Assembly: GCF_028595305.1 (NCBI RefSeq)
Contig: NZ_JAQQXS010000005.1
Span: 186,001 to 250,000 of the forward strand
Direction: 5' to 3'
DNA length: 64,000 nt
Origin: Roseateles koreensis
GTDB lineage: Bacteria; Pseudomonadota; Gammaproteobacteria; Burkholderiales; Burkholderiaceae_C
Part shown: positions 50,683-58,993 of the stretch, piece by piece
Position numbering within the stretch: position 1 is the stretch's first letter
Layout of the letters: the number at the start of each line of letters is the position of its first letter
The notes under the pieces: model-generated
What the model was told of the DNA's origin: nothing
Seen by the model: only the letters and a program-made list of their open reading frames with translations
The model's database searches: none
Made by a program: the position numbers and the translations under genes

Positions 50683-51672
50683 TCAGGCCGCTTGCGCAGG
50701 CGCCCGGTCGTGGTCCAGATCGGGGCGATGCCAGGGGTCCAGGTGCGTCATCAGATCAAGCACCCGGTGGTGCTGCAGCACGCGCTGGCGGGCCAGCACC
50801 GTGATGTCGTGGCCGGCTTCAACGGTGATCTGCGCGTCCACCTCCAGGTGGGCGTCCACGATGATCATGTCGCCCATCTTGCGGGTCCGCACATCGTGGA
50901 CGTTACGCACGCCGGGTGTTTCCAGCAGCGTCCTCTTGATAGCGGCCACCTCGACTTCATCGACCGCCCGGTCCATCAGGTCGTGCAGGGCGTCCCAGCC
51001 GAAGGTCCAGCCCATCTTGCCGATCATCAGGCCAACAACCAGTGCCGCCACCGGGTCCAGCAGCGGGTAGCCGGCCAGATTGCCGACAATGCCCGCGCCC
51101 ACCACCAGCGATGAGGCCGCGTCGGAGCGGGCGTGCCAGGCATTGGCCACCAGCATGCTGGACTTGACCCGCTTGGCCACCGCAATCATGTAGCGGAAGA
51201 GGCTCTCTTTCGCGATCAGGGCGATGCCGGCCACCCACAGCGCCGTGCCATGCACCTTGGGAATGGCATCGGGGTTTTGCAACTTCTGCGCGGCCGACCA
51301 CAACATGCCCGCGCCAACGCCGAGCAAGATCAGGCCCAGGGCCAAAGAGGCTGCAGTTTCAAACCGGTGGTGGCCATATGGGTGGTCCTCATCGGCATCC
51401 TTGCGGCTGTGATGGGAGGCAAACAGCACCACGAAATCCGACACCAGGTCCGACAGGGAGTGAATGCCGTCCGCCACCAGGGCCTGCGATTTGGCGAGCG
51501 TGCCCACGGTGATCTGCACGGCTGTCAGCACGACGTTTACCACCACGCTGACCCAGGTGCTGCGCGAGGCGGCCGCTACTTTTTCTTGTGGGCTGATGGT
51601 GTTGTCTTCCGCCTCGGGCGGGGGGGCGGGCACGCGGGGCGCGCGATGGGGGCTTGGGGTTTTGCTTGGCAT
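50683..51672 (-). CDS. Cation diffusion facilitator metal exporter (FieF/MamM-like)
   Basis: A 329-residue inner-membrane Zn/Fe-type exporter. An N-terminal proline-rich tail (1-30) precedes six helices. The metal site is visible as HSLSDLVSD in helix 2 and HARSDAASS in helix 5, each giving the paired His/Asp ligands. A histidine-rich loop HHSRKDADEDHPYGHHRFE follows helix 2. The cytoplasmic ferredoxin-like dimer domain begins near 225 (DRAVDEVEVAAIKRTLLETPGVRNVHDVRTRKMGD in strands and helices). It is convergent with the chitinase gene. Substrate is not certain. Confidence 0.92.
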   Translation of the reverse strand: MPSKTPSPHRAPRVPAPPPEAEDNTISPQEKVAAASRSTWVSVVVNVVLTAVQITVGTLAKSQALVADGIHSLSDLVSDFVVLFASHHSRKDADEDHPYGHHRFETAASLALGLILLGVGAGMLWSAAQKLQNPDAIPKVHGTALWVAGIALIAKESLFRYMIAVAKRVKSSMLVANAWHARSDAASSLVVGAGIVGNLAGYPLLDPVAALVVGLMIGKMGWTFGWDALHDLMDRAVDEVEVAAIKRTLLETPGVRNVHDVRTRKMGDMIIVDAHLEVDAQITVEAGHDITVLARQRVLQHHRVLDLMTHLDPWHRPDLDHDRAPAQAA

Positions 51673-51885
51673 GACGGACGCTATCGTAAAGGCTCAGCGT
51701 GTCGTGCGAGTGCTGTCGCAGGCCATTTCCTGCGCTGCCATCGCTTTTGCGCGCATTGGCCAATCATTGGACACTCATTGGCCACTATTGCGGCATGGCT
51801 TCAACGTGAGGTCCTAACGTGTTACCTCTACGCGTAGACTGACTTGACGCTGCCCCGTAACCGTTCCCGCCCTAAGATCTGGCGC

Positions 51886-52260
51886 ATGAACATCGCCCTG
51901 ATCGCCCACGACGGCAAAAAGAACGACATGGTGGCCCTGGCCAGCGCCTTCAAACCTTTGCTGGAGCGCTCCACGCTGCTGGCCACTGGCACCACGGGAG
52001 GGCGCTTGCAGGCCGAATGTGGCCTGACTGTGGAGCGCCTGCTCAGCGGCCCGATGGGTGGTGACCTGCAAATTGGCGCCCGCCTGGCCATGGGCGCGGT
52101 GGACGTGGTGATCTTTCTGCGCGACCCCATGACGCCGCAACCGCACGAACCCGACATCAACGCCCTGGTGCGCGCCTGCGACGTGCACGACATCCCATGC
52201 GCCACCAACGTCGCCAGTGCACGCCTGCTGCTCACCCAACTCAGCGCCTTAACTCTTTAA
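51886..52260 (+). CDS. mgsA: Methylglyoxal synthase
   Basis: A 124-residue enzyme that turns dihydroxyacetone phosphate into methylglyoxal and phosphate, a bypass of lower glycolysis when phosphate is short. Conserved blocks are [11 protein letters not shown] at the start, [22 protein letters not shown] with catalytic D60, and [23 protein letters not shown] with H87 and D90, the equivalents of the E. coli H98/D101 pair. It is shorter than E. coli MgsA (152), lacking extra residues at both ends. ATG 51886 is chosen; the longer TTG frame adds residues not found in the family. Confidence 0.93.
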   Translation: MNIALIAHDGKKNDMVALASAFKPLLERSTLLATGTTGGRLQAECGLTVERLLSGPMGGDLQIGARLAMGAVDVVIFLRDPMTPQPHEPDINALVRACDVHDIPCATNVASARLLLTQLSALTL

Positions 52261-52621
52261 TTGGGGTCAGAGTCGATTTTTTTGAAGGCGAACGCCCCGA
52301 TTCAGGGCGTTGATCGGGGGCAAGGTGTGGCGCGATTGTCTGGAATTTGCAGTCCTGCCAGCCCAGCGCAGCACCTGAAATCCAAAAATGCGCAAGAACA
52401 CCGTAAAATGCGCGGTTCATTCCAACTCAGTCGCGCCGGGTTTGGCTTTGCTTTCGGGTGATTGACCCGGGGGGTCTTGATGAAGCGTTCGGGTTTGTGC
52501 TTGCACAGGCGCCCGGGTGCAGGGTCCGGAACTCCCGAGGTTCAGAGTCTGAATCGGGGCTGCGGCAGCGGGTTGGTGATCTCTTGCTTTTTGCATCCAA
52601 TCCCTTGTACCGGAGCCATTC
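52261..52621 (+). other. Gap with REP-like motif, inverted repeat and long leader
   Basis: No gene is seen here. Directly after the mgsA stop is GGGGTCAGAGTC with a seven-T run (52263-52283), a motif reminiscent of sequences flanking REP-associated transposases. A perfect inverted repeat AACGCCC/GGGCGTT follows at 52291-52311. A TAAAAT -10-like element lies near 52404, giving the small basic gene that starts at 52622 a leader of about 200 bases. Confidence 0.5.
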
Positions 52622-52789
52622 ATGGGCAACAAAATCGTTACCGAAGCCGCACGTCGCGCTACTCCCCGTCCCGCAGCGCCCAACGGTGTGACCTTCACCG
52701 CCCCCCGTGGCCAGAAGATCAGCCTCGAGCGCGGCTCGCACACCCGCAGCAAGAAGAACCCGGGCAAGCGTCCTTCCAACGGCGGTTGA
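52622..52789 (+). CDS. Small basic protein of unknown function (55 residues)
   Basis: This short gene encodes MGNKIVTEAARRATPRPAAP and then a Gly/Lys/Arg/Ser-rich half ending GKRPSNGG. The predicted charge is strongly basic, there is no membrane helix or signal, and codon choice matches highly expressed genes in this region. A GGAG site lies 6 bases before the ATG. A strong terminator 53 bases downstream suggests it is a complete single-gene transcript with a long leader. I do not recognise the family. A nucleic-acid- or ribosome-associated role would fit its composition, but that is inference. Confidence 0.75.
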   Translation: MGNKIVTEAARRATPRPAAPNGVTFTAPRGQKISLERGSHTRSKKNPGKRPSNGG

Positions 52790-52842
52790 TCCCCGCACGG
52801 CTCGGGCCGCGTTGTTGTGCAACGTGGCTGCAGCTGTGAACA

Positions 52843-52878
52843 ACAGGCCCTACCATTCGGCAGGGCCTGTGTTTTTTT
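52843..52878 (+). terminator. Strong rho-independent terminator
   Basis: ACAGGCCCT (52843-52851) pairs with AGGGCCTGT (52862-52870) around a 10-base loop, followed by G and seven T residues (52872-52878). It ends the small basic gene's transcript, just ahead of the FAD oxidoreductase gene. Confidence 0.92.
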
Positions 52879-52909
52879 GTGCTTTCGAATCGATTGAAGA
52901 GCCATCACC

Positions 52910-54613
52910 ATGCTTCGCATCACCGAACTCCGCCTGCCGCTTGACCATGCCGAGGACGCTTTGCGTCCCGCCATTGCGCAACGCCTGGGTCTGCGGGGTG
53001 ATGGCCGCGCGGAGCTGCTGAACTTCACCGTCTTCAAACGCAGTTATGACGCGCGCAAGAAAAGCGCGATCCAGCTGATCTACACGGTGGACTGCGAGAT
53101 GGCTGAGGGTCAAGAGGCTGCGTTGCTCACGCGTTATGCCGGCGACCCGCACGTCAAGCCTTCGCCCGATACCCGTTACCAATTTGTCGGCCATGCGCCG
53201 GCGGATTTTTATGCCGAACATGGCGGGCAGGCTCGCCCGCGGCCCGTGGTTATCGGCTTTGGCCCGTGTGGCATCTTTGCGGCGCTGATTCTGGCGCAGA
53301 TGGGTTTGCGGCCCATCGTGCTGGAGCGCGGCAAGCCGGTGCGTGAGCGCACCAAAGACACTTGGGGACTGTGGCGCCAGAGCGAGTTGAATCCGGAGTC
53401 GAATGTGCAGTTCGGCGAAGGCGGGGCGGGCACCTTCTCCGACGGCAAGTTGTGGAGCCAGATTTCCGACCCGCGCCACCTCACGCGCAAGGTGTTGACT
53501 GAGTTCGTCAAGGCGGGCGCGCCGGACGAAATTCTCTACGTGAGCAAGCCGCATATCGGCACCTTCCGCCTCGTCAGCATGGTGATCAAGATGCGCGCCG
53601 ACATTGAGGCCCTGGGCGGGGAGATCCGTTTTGAGCAAAAGGTGGCGGATGTATTGATTGAGAAGGGGCATGTTCGGGGCGTGACGCTGGAGAGCGGTGA
53701 GCAGATCCGTAGCGATCACGTGGTGCTGGCGCTGGGCCACAGCGCGCGCGACACCTTCACCATGTTGCATGGGCGGGGGGTGTACATGGAGGCCAAGCCC
53801 TTTTCCATCGGCTATCGCATCGAGCATCCGCAAAGCCTGATCGACCGTGCGCGCTTCGGCCCGAACGCGGGCAACGCCCTTCTTGGCGCGGCTGATTACA
53901 AGCTGGTGCACCACGCCGCCAACGGACGCTCGGTCTACAGCTTTTGCATGTGCCCCGGAGGCACCGTGGTGGCCGCGACGAGCGAGCCGATGCGCGTGGT
54001 CACCAACGGCATGAGCCAATATTCGCGCAATGAACGCAATGCCAACGCCGGCATCGTGGTGGGCATCAATCCGCAAGACTACCGCCAGGACGGCCGGCAC
54101 GACGGCCCAGTCAATCCGCTGGACGGCATGGCTTTTCAGCGCATCTGGGAGTCACGGGCCTACGAGCTCGGTGAGGGCGGCTACCAGGCCCCGGCCGCGC
54201 TGGTGGGTGACTTCATCAAGCGCCAGCGCAGCAAAGTGCTGGGCAATGTGGAGCCCTCGTACAAGCCCGGCGTGACGCTGACGGATCTGCAACAAAAGGG
54301 CCGTGGCAGCTTGCCTGACTATGCCCTGGACGCGATCCGCGAGGCCCTGCCGGCCTTTGAGCGCCAGATCAAGGGCTTCTCCATGCCCGACGCGGTGTTG
54401 ACGGGGGTCGAAACACGCACCTCTTCGCCGCTGCGCATCACACGTGGCCGAGACTATCAAAGCGTCAATGTGAAGGGCTTGTACCCGGCCGGTGAAGGTG
54501 CAGGTTACGCCGGCGGCATCATGTCGGCCGGTGTCGATGGCATCGAGGTGGCCGAGGCCCTGGCAGCTGACCTGCTGGGCCTCAAGTCACCATCAGATCG
54601 ATCAACTCCTTGA
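52910..54613 (+). CDS. FAD-dependent oxidoreductase (uncharacterised, NAD(P)/FAD family)
   Basis: A 567-residue flavoprotein. The first ~95 residues form a small separate domain (MLRITELRLPLDHAEDALRP onward). Then comes the FAD dinucleotide-binding motif VVIGFGPCGIFAALILAQMG (near 106-125), and PIVLERGKPVRERTKD. FGEGGAGTFSDGKLWSQI and VVLALGHSARDTF follow, with the C-terminal GEGAGYAGGIMSAGVDGIE closing the FAD site. It belongs to the YhiN/'FAD-dependent protein' group widespread in bacteria without a known substrate. Its last 32 bases overlap a convergent small gene. Confidence 0.9.
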   Translation: MLRITELRLPLDHAEDALRPAIAQRLGLRGDGRAELLNFTVFKRSYDARKKSAIQLIYTVDCEMAEGQEAALLTRYAGDPHVKPSPDTRYQFVGHAPADFYAEHGGQARPRPVVIGFGPCGIFAALILAQMGLRPIVLERGKPVRERTKDTWGLWRQSELNPESNVQFGEGGAGTFSDGKLWSQISDPRHLTRKVLTEFVKAGAPDEILYVSKPHIGTFRLVSMVIKMRADIEALGGEIRFEQKVADVLIEKGHVRGVTLESGEQIRSDHVVLALGHSARDTFTMLHGRGVYMEAKPFSIGYRIEHPQSLIDRARFGPNAGNALLGAADYKLVHHAANGRSVYSFCMCPGGTVVAATSEPMRVVTNGMSQYSRNERNANAGIVVGINPQDYRQDGRHDGPVNPLDGMAFQRIWESRAYELGEGGYQAPAALVGDFIKRQRSKVLGNVEPSYKPGVTLTDLQQKGRGSLPDYALDAIREALPAFERQIKGFSMPDAVLTGVETRTSSPLRITRGRDYQSVNVKGLYPAGEGAGYAGGIMSAGVDGIEVAEALAADLLGLKSPSDRSTP

Positions 54614-54818
54614 CGAACTCCAGCGCCTCTTCCGGCGTGGCAAAGTAGTACTCGCCTCCCAGGTCCGCCACATCGCCTTCGGGGCCGATGTGCACGACGG
54701 ACCAGCCCTCCGCGCCGCCGCCGATGGCACAGACGCCGAAGCTGCCGGGCGCCAGTTCCCGGGCGGAGCCGGCGGTGATGAAAATGTCTTTGCCTTGGTG
54801 GGAGTAATAGCGTTTCAC
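54582..54818 (-). CDS. Small hypothetical protein overlapping the FAD oxidoreductase end
   Basis: A 78-residue acidic protein (MKRYYSHQGKDIFITAGSAR at the start; GGEYYFATPEEALEFVKELI near the end). No signal or membrane helix is seen and I do not recognise the family. It starts with GTG after a GAGCGG-type site, and its final 32 bases overlap the convergent oxidoreductase gene tail to tail. The well-formed secondary-structure pattern, with a conserved-looking GWSVVHIGPEG strand, supports a real gene. Confidence 0.65.
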   Translation of the reverse strand: MKRYYSHQGKDIFITAGSARELAPGSFGVCAIGGGAEGWSVVHIGPEGDVADLGGEYYFATPEEALEFVKELIDLMVT

Positions 54819-54876
54819 CCGCTCATTGTCGGCGTTTGGATGGCTATAGTCTCCCGCTCAACCAAGGAATTTGACA

Positions 54877-55158
54877 ATGAAAGCAGTCTGGAACGGCGTG
54901 GTCATCGCCGAGAGCCCCGATACCGTCGTGCTGGAAGGTAACCATTACTTTCCCGCCGAGTCGCTCAAGCGGGAGTACACCAGCTTCAGCAACCACCGCA
55001 CGGGCTGCGCCTGGAAGGGGCAGGCGCAGTACCTGAGCCTGTTCGTGAACGGTGAGATGAATCCTGATGCCGTCTGGTTCTACCCCGAGCCCACCGAGGC
55101 AGCTGCCGAGATCAAAGGCCGTTATGCGTTCTGGAAAGGCGTGCAGATCGTTGAATAG
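54877..55158 (+). CDS. DUF427 domain protein
   Basis: A 93-residue single-domain DUF427 protein. Marks are MKAVWNGVVIAESPDTVVLEGNHYFP (start), then a conserved Ser/Gly-rich loop SNHRTGCAWKGQAQYLSL and AVWFYPEPTEAAAEIKGRYAFWKGVQI. The fold is a small beta-sandwich; no enzyme activity is established for the family. ATG 54877 is preferred over TTG 54871, since an AAGGAA site lies 8 bases upstream. It is divergent from the small 78-residue gene and convergent with mltA. Confidence 0.9.
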   Translation: MKAVWNGVVIAESPDTVVLEGNHYFPAESLKREYTSFSNHRTGCAWKGQAQYLSLFVNGEMNPDAVWFYPEPTEAAAEIKGRYAFWKGVQIVE

Positions 55159-55161
55159 GGC

Positions 55162-56343
55162 TCACAGCGATGAGCCTTGCGGCCACAGCGCCCACAGCCG
55201 CAGTGGTTGTTTCATGCGACCGGCCTGGGCTTCGGCTTCGCGGCCCCAGCCCCAGAAATAGTCGGCCCGCACCGCGCCATTGATCGCGCTGCCGGTGTCC
55301 TGCGCCATCACCAGGCGGCGCAAGGCGGGGCCGGTGAGGGGCTCCCCGGCGTCCAGCCAAACGGGGGTGCCGTAGGGGATGCTGGCCCGGTCCACCGCGA
55401 TGGAGCGGCCCGGCGTGAGCGGCACGCCCTGTGCGCCGCGTGGCCCCAGATTGATGTCGAGCAACGGCTCTTCACGGAAGAACACATAGCGCGGATTGCT
55501 CCACAGCAGTTCGTTGACGCGCCCGGGGTTGCGCCGCAGCCAGTCCCGGATCTGCGGCCAAGAGGCTTCGCCGGGGCGCAACTCGCCGCGCTCGATCAGC
55601 GTCTTGCCGATGGACTGATAAGGGTGGTCGTTATGGCCAGCAAAGGCCATGCGCACCCATTGGGGGTTGCCGTCGGCATCGCTCAAACGCAGCCGGCCTG
55701 AGCCCTGAATTTGCAGCACCAGCAGGTCCAACGGGTCTTCCAGATAAACCAGCTCACGGTCGCGCAGCCGCGCGCGGGCCTGCGGATCGGAGTCAATTTG
55801 CTGGCGCGTGAAATAGGGGCGGCGTTGCTGCAGATCGGGCGGCACCGCCAACACGGGTACCTTGTAGTTGCCCTGCGGGCGCCGCGTGGCCTCCAGCTGC
55901 GGTTCAAAATAGCCGGTCAGCAAGCCTTGTGCGCTGCCGTCCAGGCTTTCGATGCGGTAGGGGCGCAGGTGCTGCATCAACCACAGGCTGGCGGCGAGGT
56001 CGTCTTGCGGTGCGTCTTGGCGAGCGCGGACGCAGAGTTCGCTCCATCCAGGGGCCGGGCGGACGCAGCCTTGCAGCAGGGCGGGCCATAGTTCAGCGGC
56101 GCGGTCTTCACCCCATCCGGGCAATTCACTCCAGTCCGCAGCCACCCAGCGCGAATGTTCGCGCAGCAGTGTGTTGCGCTGGCGTGATGCGTTATTTGCA
56201 CTGTCAGAGGGGCGGCCTTCGGTGCCAAGGTCGGGCCTGGGCGGTGCCATCGGGGGCAGCGGCGTTGAGCTGCAGGCCGCCAGCAGCCCTAGAATCGCTG
56301 CGCAGGCACCCAGCCGTTGCCCTTTTTTTGAAATCGAGCCCAA
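55162..56343 (-). CDS. mltA: Membrane-bound lytic murein transglycosylase A
   Basis: A lipoprotein that cleaves peptidoglycan glycan strands between MurNAc and GlcNAc, forming 1,6-anhydro ends. The lipobox LLAAC is followed by a Pro-rich spacer. The MltA domain has GLLTGYFEPQLEATR, LQIQGSGRLRL, GHNDHPYQSIGKTLIERGEL and the C-terminal 3D domain GRSIAVDRASIPYGTPVWLD, VMAQDTGSAINGAVRADYFWG with the catalytic Asp. The start is uncertain. TTG 56343 gives a normal 24-residue signal (SISKKGQRLGACAAILGLLAAC); ATG 56397 or TTG 56442 would add an unlikely long n-region, and overlap the opposite-strand 39-residue gene. Confidence 0.88.
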   Translation of the reverse strand: MGSISKKGQRLGACAAILGLLAACSSTPLPPMAPPRPDLGTEGRPSDSANNASRQRNTLLREHSRWVAADWSELPGWGEDRAAELWPALLQGCVRPAPGWSELCVRARQDAPQDDLAASLWLMQHLRPYRIESLDGSAQGLLTGYFEPQLEATRRPQGNYKVPVLAVPPDLQQRRPYFTRQQIDSDPQARARLRDRELVYLEDPLDLLVLQIQGSGRLRLSDADGNPQWVRMAFAGHNDHPYQSIGKTLIERGELRPGEASWPQIRDWLRRNPGRVNELLWSNPRYVFFREEPLLDINLGPRGAQGVPLTPGRSIAVDRASIPYGTPVWLDAGEPLTGPALRRLVMAQDTGSAINGAVRADYFWGWGREAEAQAGRMKQPLRLWALWPQGSSL

Positions 56344-56344
56344 A

Positions 56345-56464
56345 ATGGAAGTGATCTTGCTGGAAGCCTTGACCGCCTTGGCGCTGTTGGTGTTCATCGT
56401 GTGGTGGACCATGTTTTCAGGCCGCAAGGGCGGTGAGCGCAAACCGGATCGTGATCAGCCCTGA
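56345..56464 (+). CDS. Single-pass small membrane protein (39 residues)
   Basis: This short gene encodes one hydrophobic helix (LLEALTALALLVFIVWWTMF) followed by a short basic/acidic tail (SGRKGGERKPDRDQP). It faces away from mltA, its ATG abutting mltA's probable start. The ribosome site is weak. Real-gene support is the complete helix-plus-tail design typical of small membrane proteins, and the fact that the opposite-strand extension of mltA here lacks such character. A role beside the envelope enzyme MltA is inferred only from position. Confidence 0.55.
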   Translation: MEVILLEALTALALLVFIVWWTMFSGRKGGERKPDRDQP

Positions 56465-56486
56465 GCGCATCGCCGCACCCCGCCAC

Positions 56487-58526
56487 TCAGGCCGGTGGCA
56501 GCAGGAAGCTGCGGGGCTCGCGGCGCATGCGGCGCCAGATTGCGCCGCCCACGCGCGAGCGATCCGCCAGGCGAATGCCGCGTGAACGCAGCGCCACCTT
56601 CAGCGCCAAAATAAAGCTGACGCCTAGATTCAGCAGACCAGTTCCGGCGATGCCCGCCACGCACCACCAAAACTCTGGCAGCCTGAAAATCTGTGTGCCC
56701 AAGGCACCGATGGCGGCGGCGAGTTGGCCGGTCGACAGCGTCACATGGCGCACCTCCAGCGGCAGGCCGATGAAGGCCAGTACCGGCGGCACAAGGCCCA
56801 GCATGAAGCCCAAAGACACATTGGCTGCAATGCCGCTGATATTGCCATGCCACCAGGCGGCCCAGCGCGCGGCACGCGCAGCGCCGAGGCGGGCGATGAT
56901 GCCGGGGTTCCAGGCGATGGCGTTTTCGATGCGGTGCAGCACGAACCAGTTCTCCGCCCAGCCCGCCACCAGGCTGCTGGCGAACAACAAGATGCCGGTG
57001 AAGGCCGCAAACAGCAGCGACGGGCCCAGCAAGGTCAGGCTATGCAGCACGTAATGGGCTTGTTCAGCGCCCACCAGCGGCACGCCGAACAGTGCTTTGC
57101 ACACCAGTTGCACACCCAGCACGAGCGGTGCCACCACGGCCAGATTGCCCAGGATGCCGGCGATCTGCGAGCGCAGCAGGTTGGCCACCTCGTCGACGAA
57201 GGCTTCCAGCCCAGCTTCTGATTCGATGTGTTGCAGCTTCTGCGCCATCGCCGGTGCGGTCATCGCAGGCTGCTTGGTCGCAACCGTCCAGTGCAGCAGA
57301 TGAATAACGACGAAACTCAGCGCATAGTTGGCGCCCGCCCAGAAGCCACTCCATAACGCGCCCAGGCCCAGCACCATGACCAGGAATTTGACAAAGGTGG
57401 TGAGGGCAATGATGGCGCCGCCGCCCGCGGCGTGGCGCAACATCATGCGGTAATCGCTGCGATCCCGAGTGATGTAGTGTTCGCCTGTTTCGGCGCTACG
57501 CTCGGCTACCTTGCGGGCCAGCAGCGAGTAATGGCGGCTGAACAGGGTACGGATGCTGCGCCGCTCATGACCCACGCGCACCAGGCTGGCCAGCAGGCGA
57601 GCAAGTTCGCGCTGGGGGTGGCTGCCGGCCAGGCAGTCCAGCAGCGCTTCGATGCGCAGGATGCGGGCCTGCAGTTGCTCGACCGCGAACATGATATCGA
57701 CCGAGACCCCGAATTGTTCGAGATGTTCCGGCACGCTGGCCGCCGCACGGCTGCAGGCGTCCAGCAGGGCCCGCAGGAATTGCAGTGCTTGCAAGGCGGT
57801 TTCCTGCTCGCCCGCACGCAGGGCCATGATCAGGCTGTCGTTGGCGCGGGCGAGTTGCTCGAAGGGGTTGTTCAGCAAGAGTTCGTGGCTCATGCGCCGC
57901 CGCAGGGCTCCGGTCAATCCGGCGGAACGCACGTTGCTGATCAAGGCAGACAAGCCGGTCAGCATCGGATCGGTCCAGGGCTTGGTTGGTGCGCCGGGTG
58001 GCCGGCCATGCGCCAAGGCCAGCAGACTCCGCATGCGCAGCAGCAAGCCATCGTCGAGGGCGGCCAGCCACAGCTCGTCGCTTTCCTCGGGGAACAGCAG
58101 ATTGAAAAGCTCGCCCAGATCGGTGGTGTTGGCTGTGCTTGGCAGCAGGTGCTGGCGCAGGCGGTGGGCAAACTCGCTCCACAGATCCACCCGGGGTGCA
58201 AAGCCCACATCGGCGAACAGGCCCACGGCGTCCATATCGCGCCAGATCGAGTTCAATAACTCCGAAATGCTGCGGGCATGTTCGGGGTGGCGGTCCAGCA
58301 CATTCAGCAGGTGCTTGAGGCGCAGCAGCGGCAGGGCGGTTTGCGGGGCGGCCTCGGCGGGGAACGCCTCAGTCCCAGGCCGTTCTTCACGCTCTGCCGG
58401 GTGCCGCAACCATTCCAGCAAGCGGGCCAGCCAGAGATTGCGCATCGCCAACTCGGCGCGCGGGTCGGCGGCATTCAGCAGCGCGGTGAGATCCCAGGTT
58501 CTGGCGGTGCGCAAAAAAGCCATCAA
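56487..58526 (-). CDS. 'Site-specific recombinase' family membrane protein (PF10136-like)
   Basis: A 679-residue protein of the family named after Neisseria Gcr. The N-terminal half (about 1-350) is helical and soluble (LLRLKHLLNVLDRHPEHARSIS, HERRSIRTLFSRHYSLLARKVAERSAETGEHYI). The C-terminal half has at least six membrane helices (AGGGAIIALTTFVKFLVMVLGLG, LGNLAVVAPLVLGVQLV, LLFAAFTGILLFASSLVAG and others). No tyrosine- or serine-recombinase active-site pattern is visible. The membrane design contradicts the historical family name, so an envelope role is more likely. Its ATG overlaps the apaG stop by 4 bases, so it is translated with apaG. Confidence 0.82.
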   Translation of the reverse strand: MMAFLRTARTWDLTALLNAADPRAELAMRNLWLARLLEWLRHPAEREERPGTEAFPAEAAPQTALPLLRLKHLLNVLDRHPEHARSISELLNSIWRDMDAVGLFADVGFAPRVDLWSEFAHRLRQHLLPSTANTTDLGELFNLLFPEESDELWLAALDDGLLLRMRSLLALAHGRPPGAPTKPWTDPMLTGLSALISNVRSAGLTGALRRRMSHELLLNNPFEQLARANDSLIMALRAGEQETALQALQFLRALLDACSRAAASVPEHLEQFGVSVDIMFAVEQLQARILRIEALLDCLAGSHPQRELARLLASLVRVGHERRSIRTLFSRHYSLLARKVAERSAETGEHYITRDRSDYRMMLRHAAGGGAIIALTTFVKFLVMVLGLGALWSGFWAGANYALSFVVIHLLHWTVATKQPAMTAPAMAQKLQHIESEAGLEAFVDEVANLLRSQIAGILGNLAVVAPLVLGVQLVCKALFGVPLVGAEQAHYVLHSLTLLGPSLLFAAFTGILLFASSLVAGWAENWFVLHRIENAIAWNPGIIARLGAARAARWAAWWHGNISGIAANVSLGFMLGLVPPVLAFIGLPLEVRHVTLSTGQLAAAIGALGTQIFRLPEFWWCVAGIAGTGLLNLGVSFILALKVALRSRGIRLADRSRVGGAIWRRMRREPRSFLLPPA

Positions 58527-58897
58527 TGCAGGGCGCCGCTGCCGGCGAGCATGAATTCAGGAACCTCGGCGTCGAACACCTCGGCGGCTTCCGTCACGCA
58601 CAGGAAGCGCCCGCGCATACTGCCCTGCGGCGTTGCGATCTGCGCCCAGGAGCTGTACTGAAAACTCTGCCCCGGTGCCAGCAGCGGCTGGTGCCCGACG
58701 ACGGCCAGGCCGTGCACCTCTTGCTCATGGCCGCGGGCATCGACGATGGTCCAGTGGCGGCCGATCAATTGCGCGGTGATATCGCCGACATTTTCAATCG
58801 TGATCGTGTAGCTGAACGCGTAGACGCCCTGATCGGCCTGGGTCTGCTCGGCCAAAACTTCGACCTTCGCGCTGCATTTGAATTGAGGGTTTGCCAT
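58523..58897 (-). CDS. apaG: ApaG protein
   Basis: A 124-residue protein with the FN3-like ApaG fold. Family marks are the start KCSAKVEVLAEQTQ, FSYTITIENVGDITAQLIGRHWTI, VHGLAVVGHQPLLAPGQSFQYSSWAQIATPQGSMRG (read across strands) and the C-terminal F-x-A-x-VPEF. ApaG is associated with diadenosine-tetraphosphate metabolism genes and Mg/Co resistance in enterics, though its exact activity is not known. No apaH is adjacent. It leads a two-gene unit with the PF10136-like membrane protein. Confidence 0.94.
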   Translation of the reverse strand: MANPQFKCSAKVEVLAEQTQADQGVYAFSYTITIENVGDITAQLIGRHWTIVDARGHEQEVHGLAVVGHQPLLAPGQSFQYSSWAQIATPQGSMRGRFLCVTEAAEVFDAEVPEFMLAGSGALH

Positions 58898-58993
58898 GGC
58901 CTTAGTTTAGGCCTTTCGAACTGCGAGGGGCTGTTGTGACGGGCGGCGTGTGGGGCGGGTAGGATCGCGGCACCCTTGTGATGAGATCTGACA

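Noticed and set aside
52263-52283. End of an insertion sequence after mgsA
   Set aside because: No transposase, matching opposite end or target duplication is visible; only a REP-like motif can be claimed.
52412-52621. Known riboswitch in the leader of the small basic gene
   Set aside because: Length and GC-rich segments allow hairpins, but I could match no conserved riboswitch core by eye.
56487-58526. Mobile-element recombinase
   Set aside because: Despite the family name there is no recombinase active site, and the protein has several membrane helices; no attachment sites or mobile genes are nearby.
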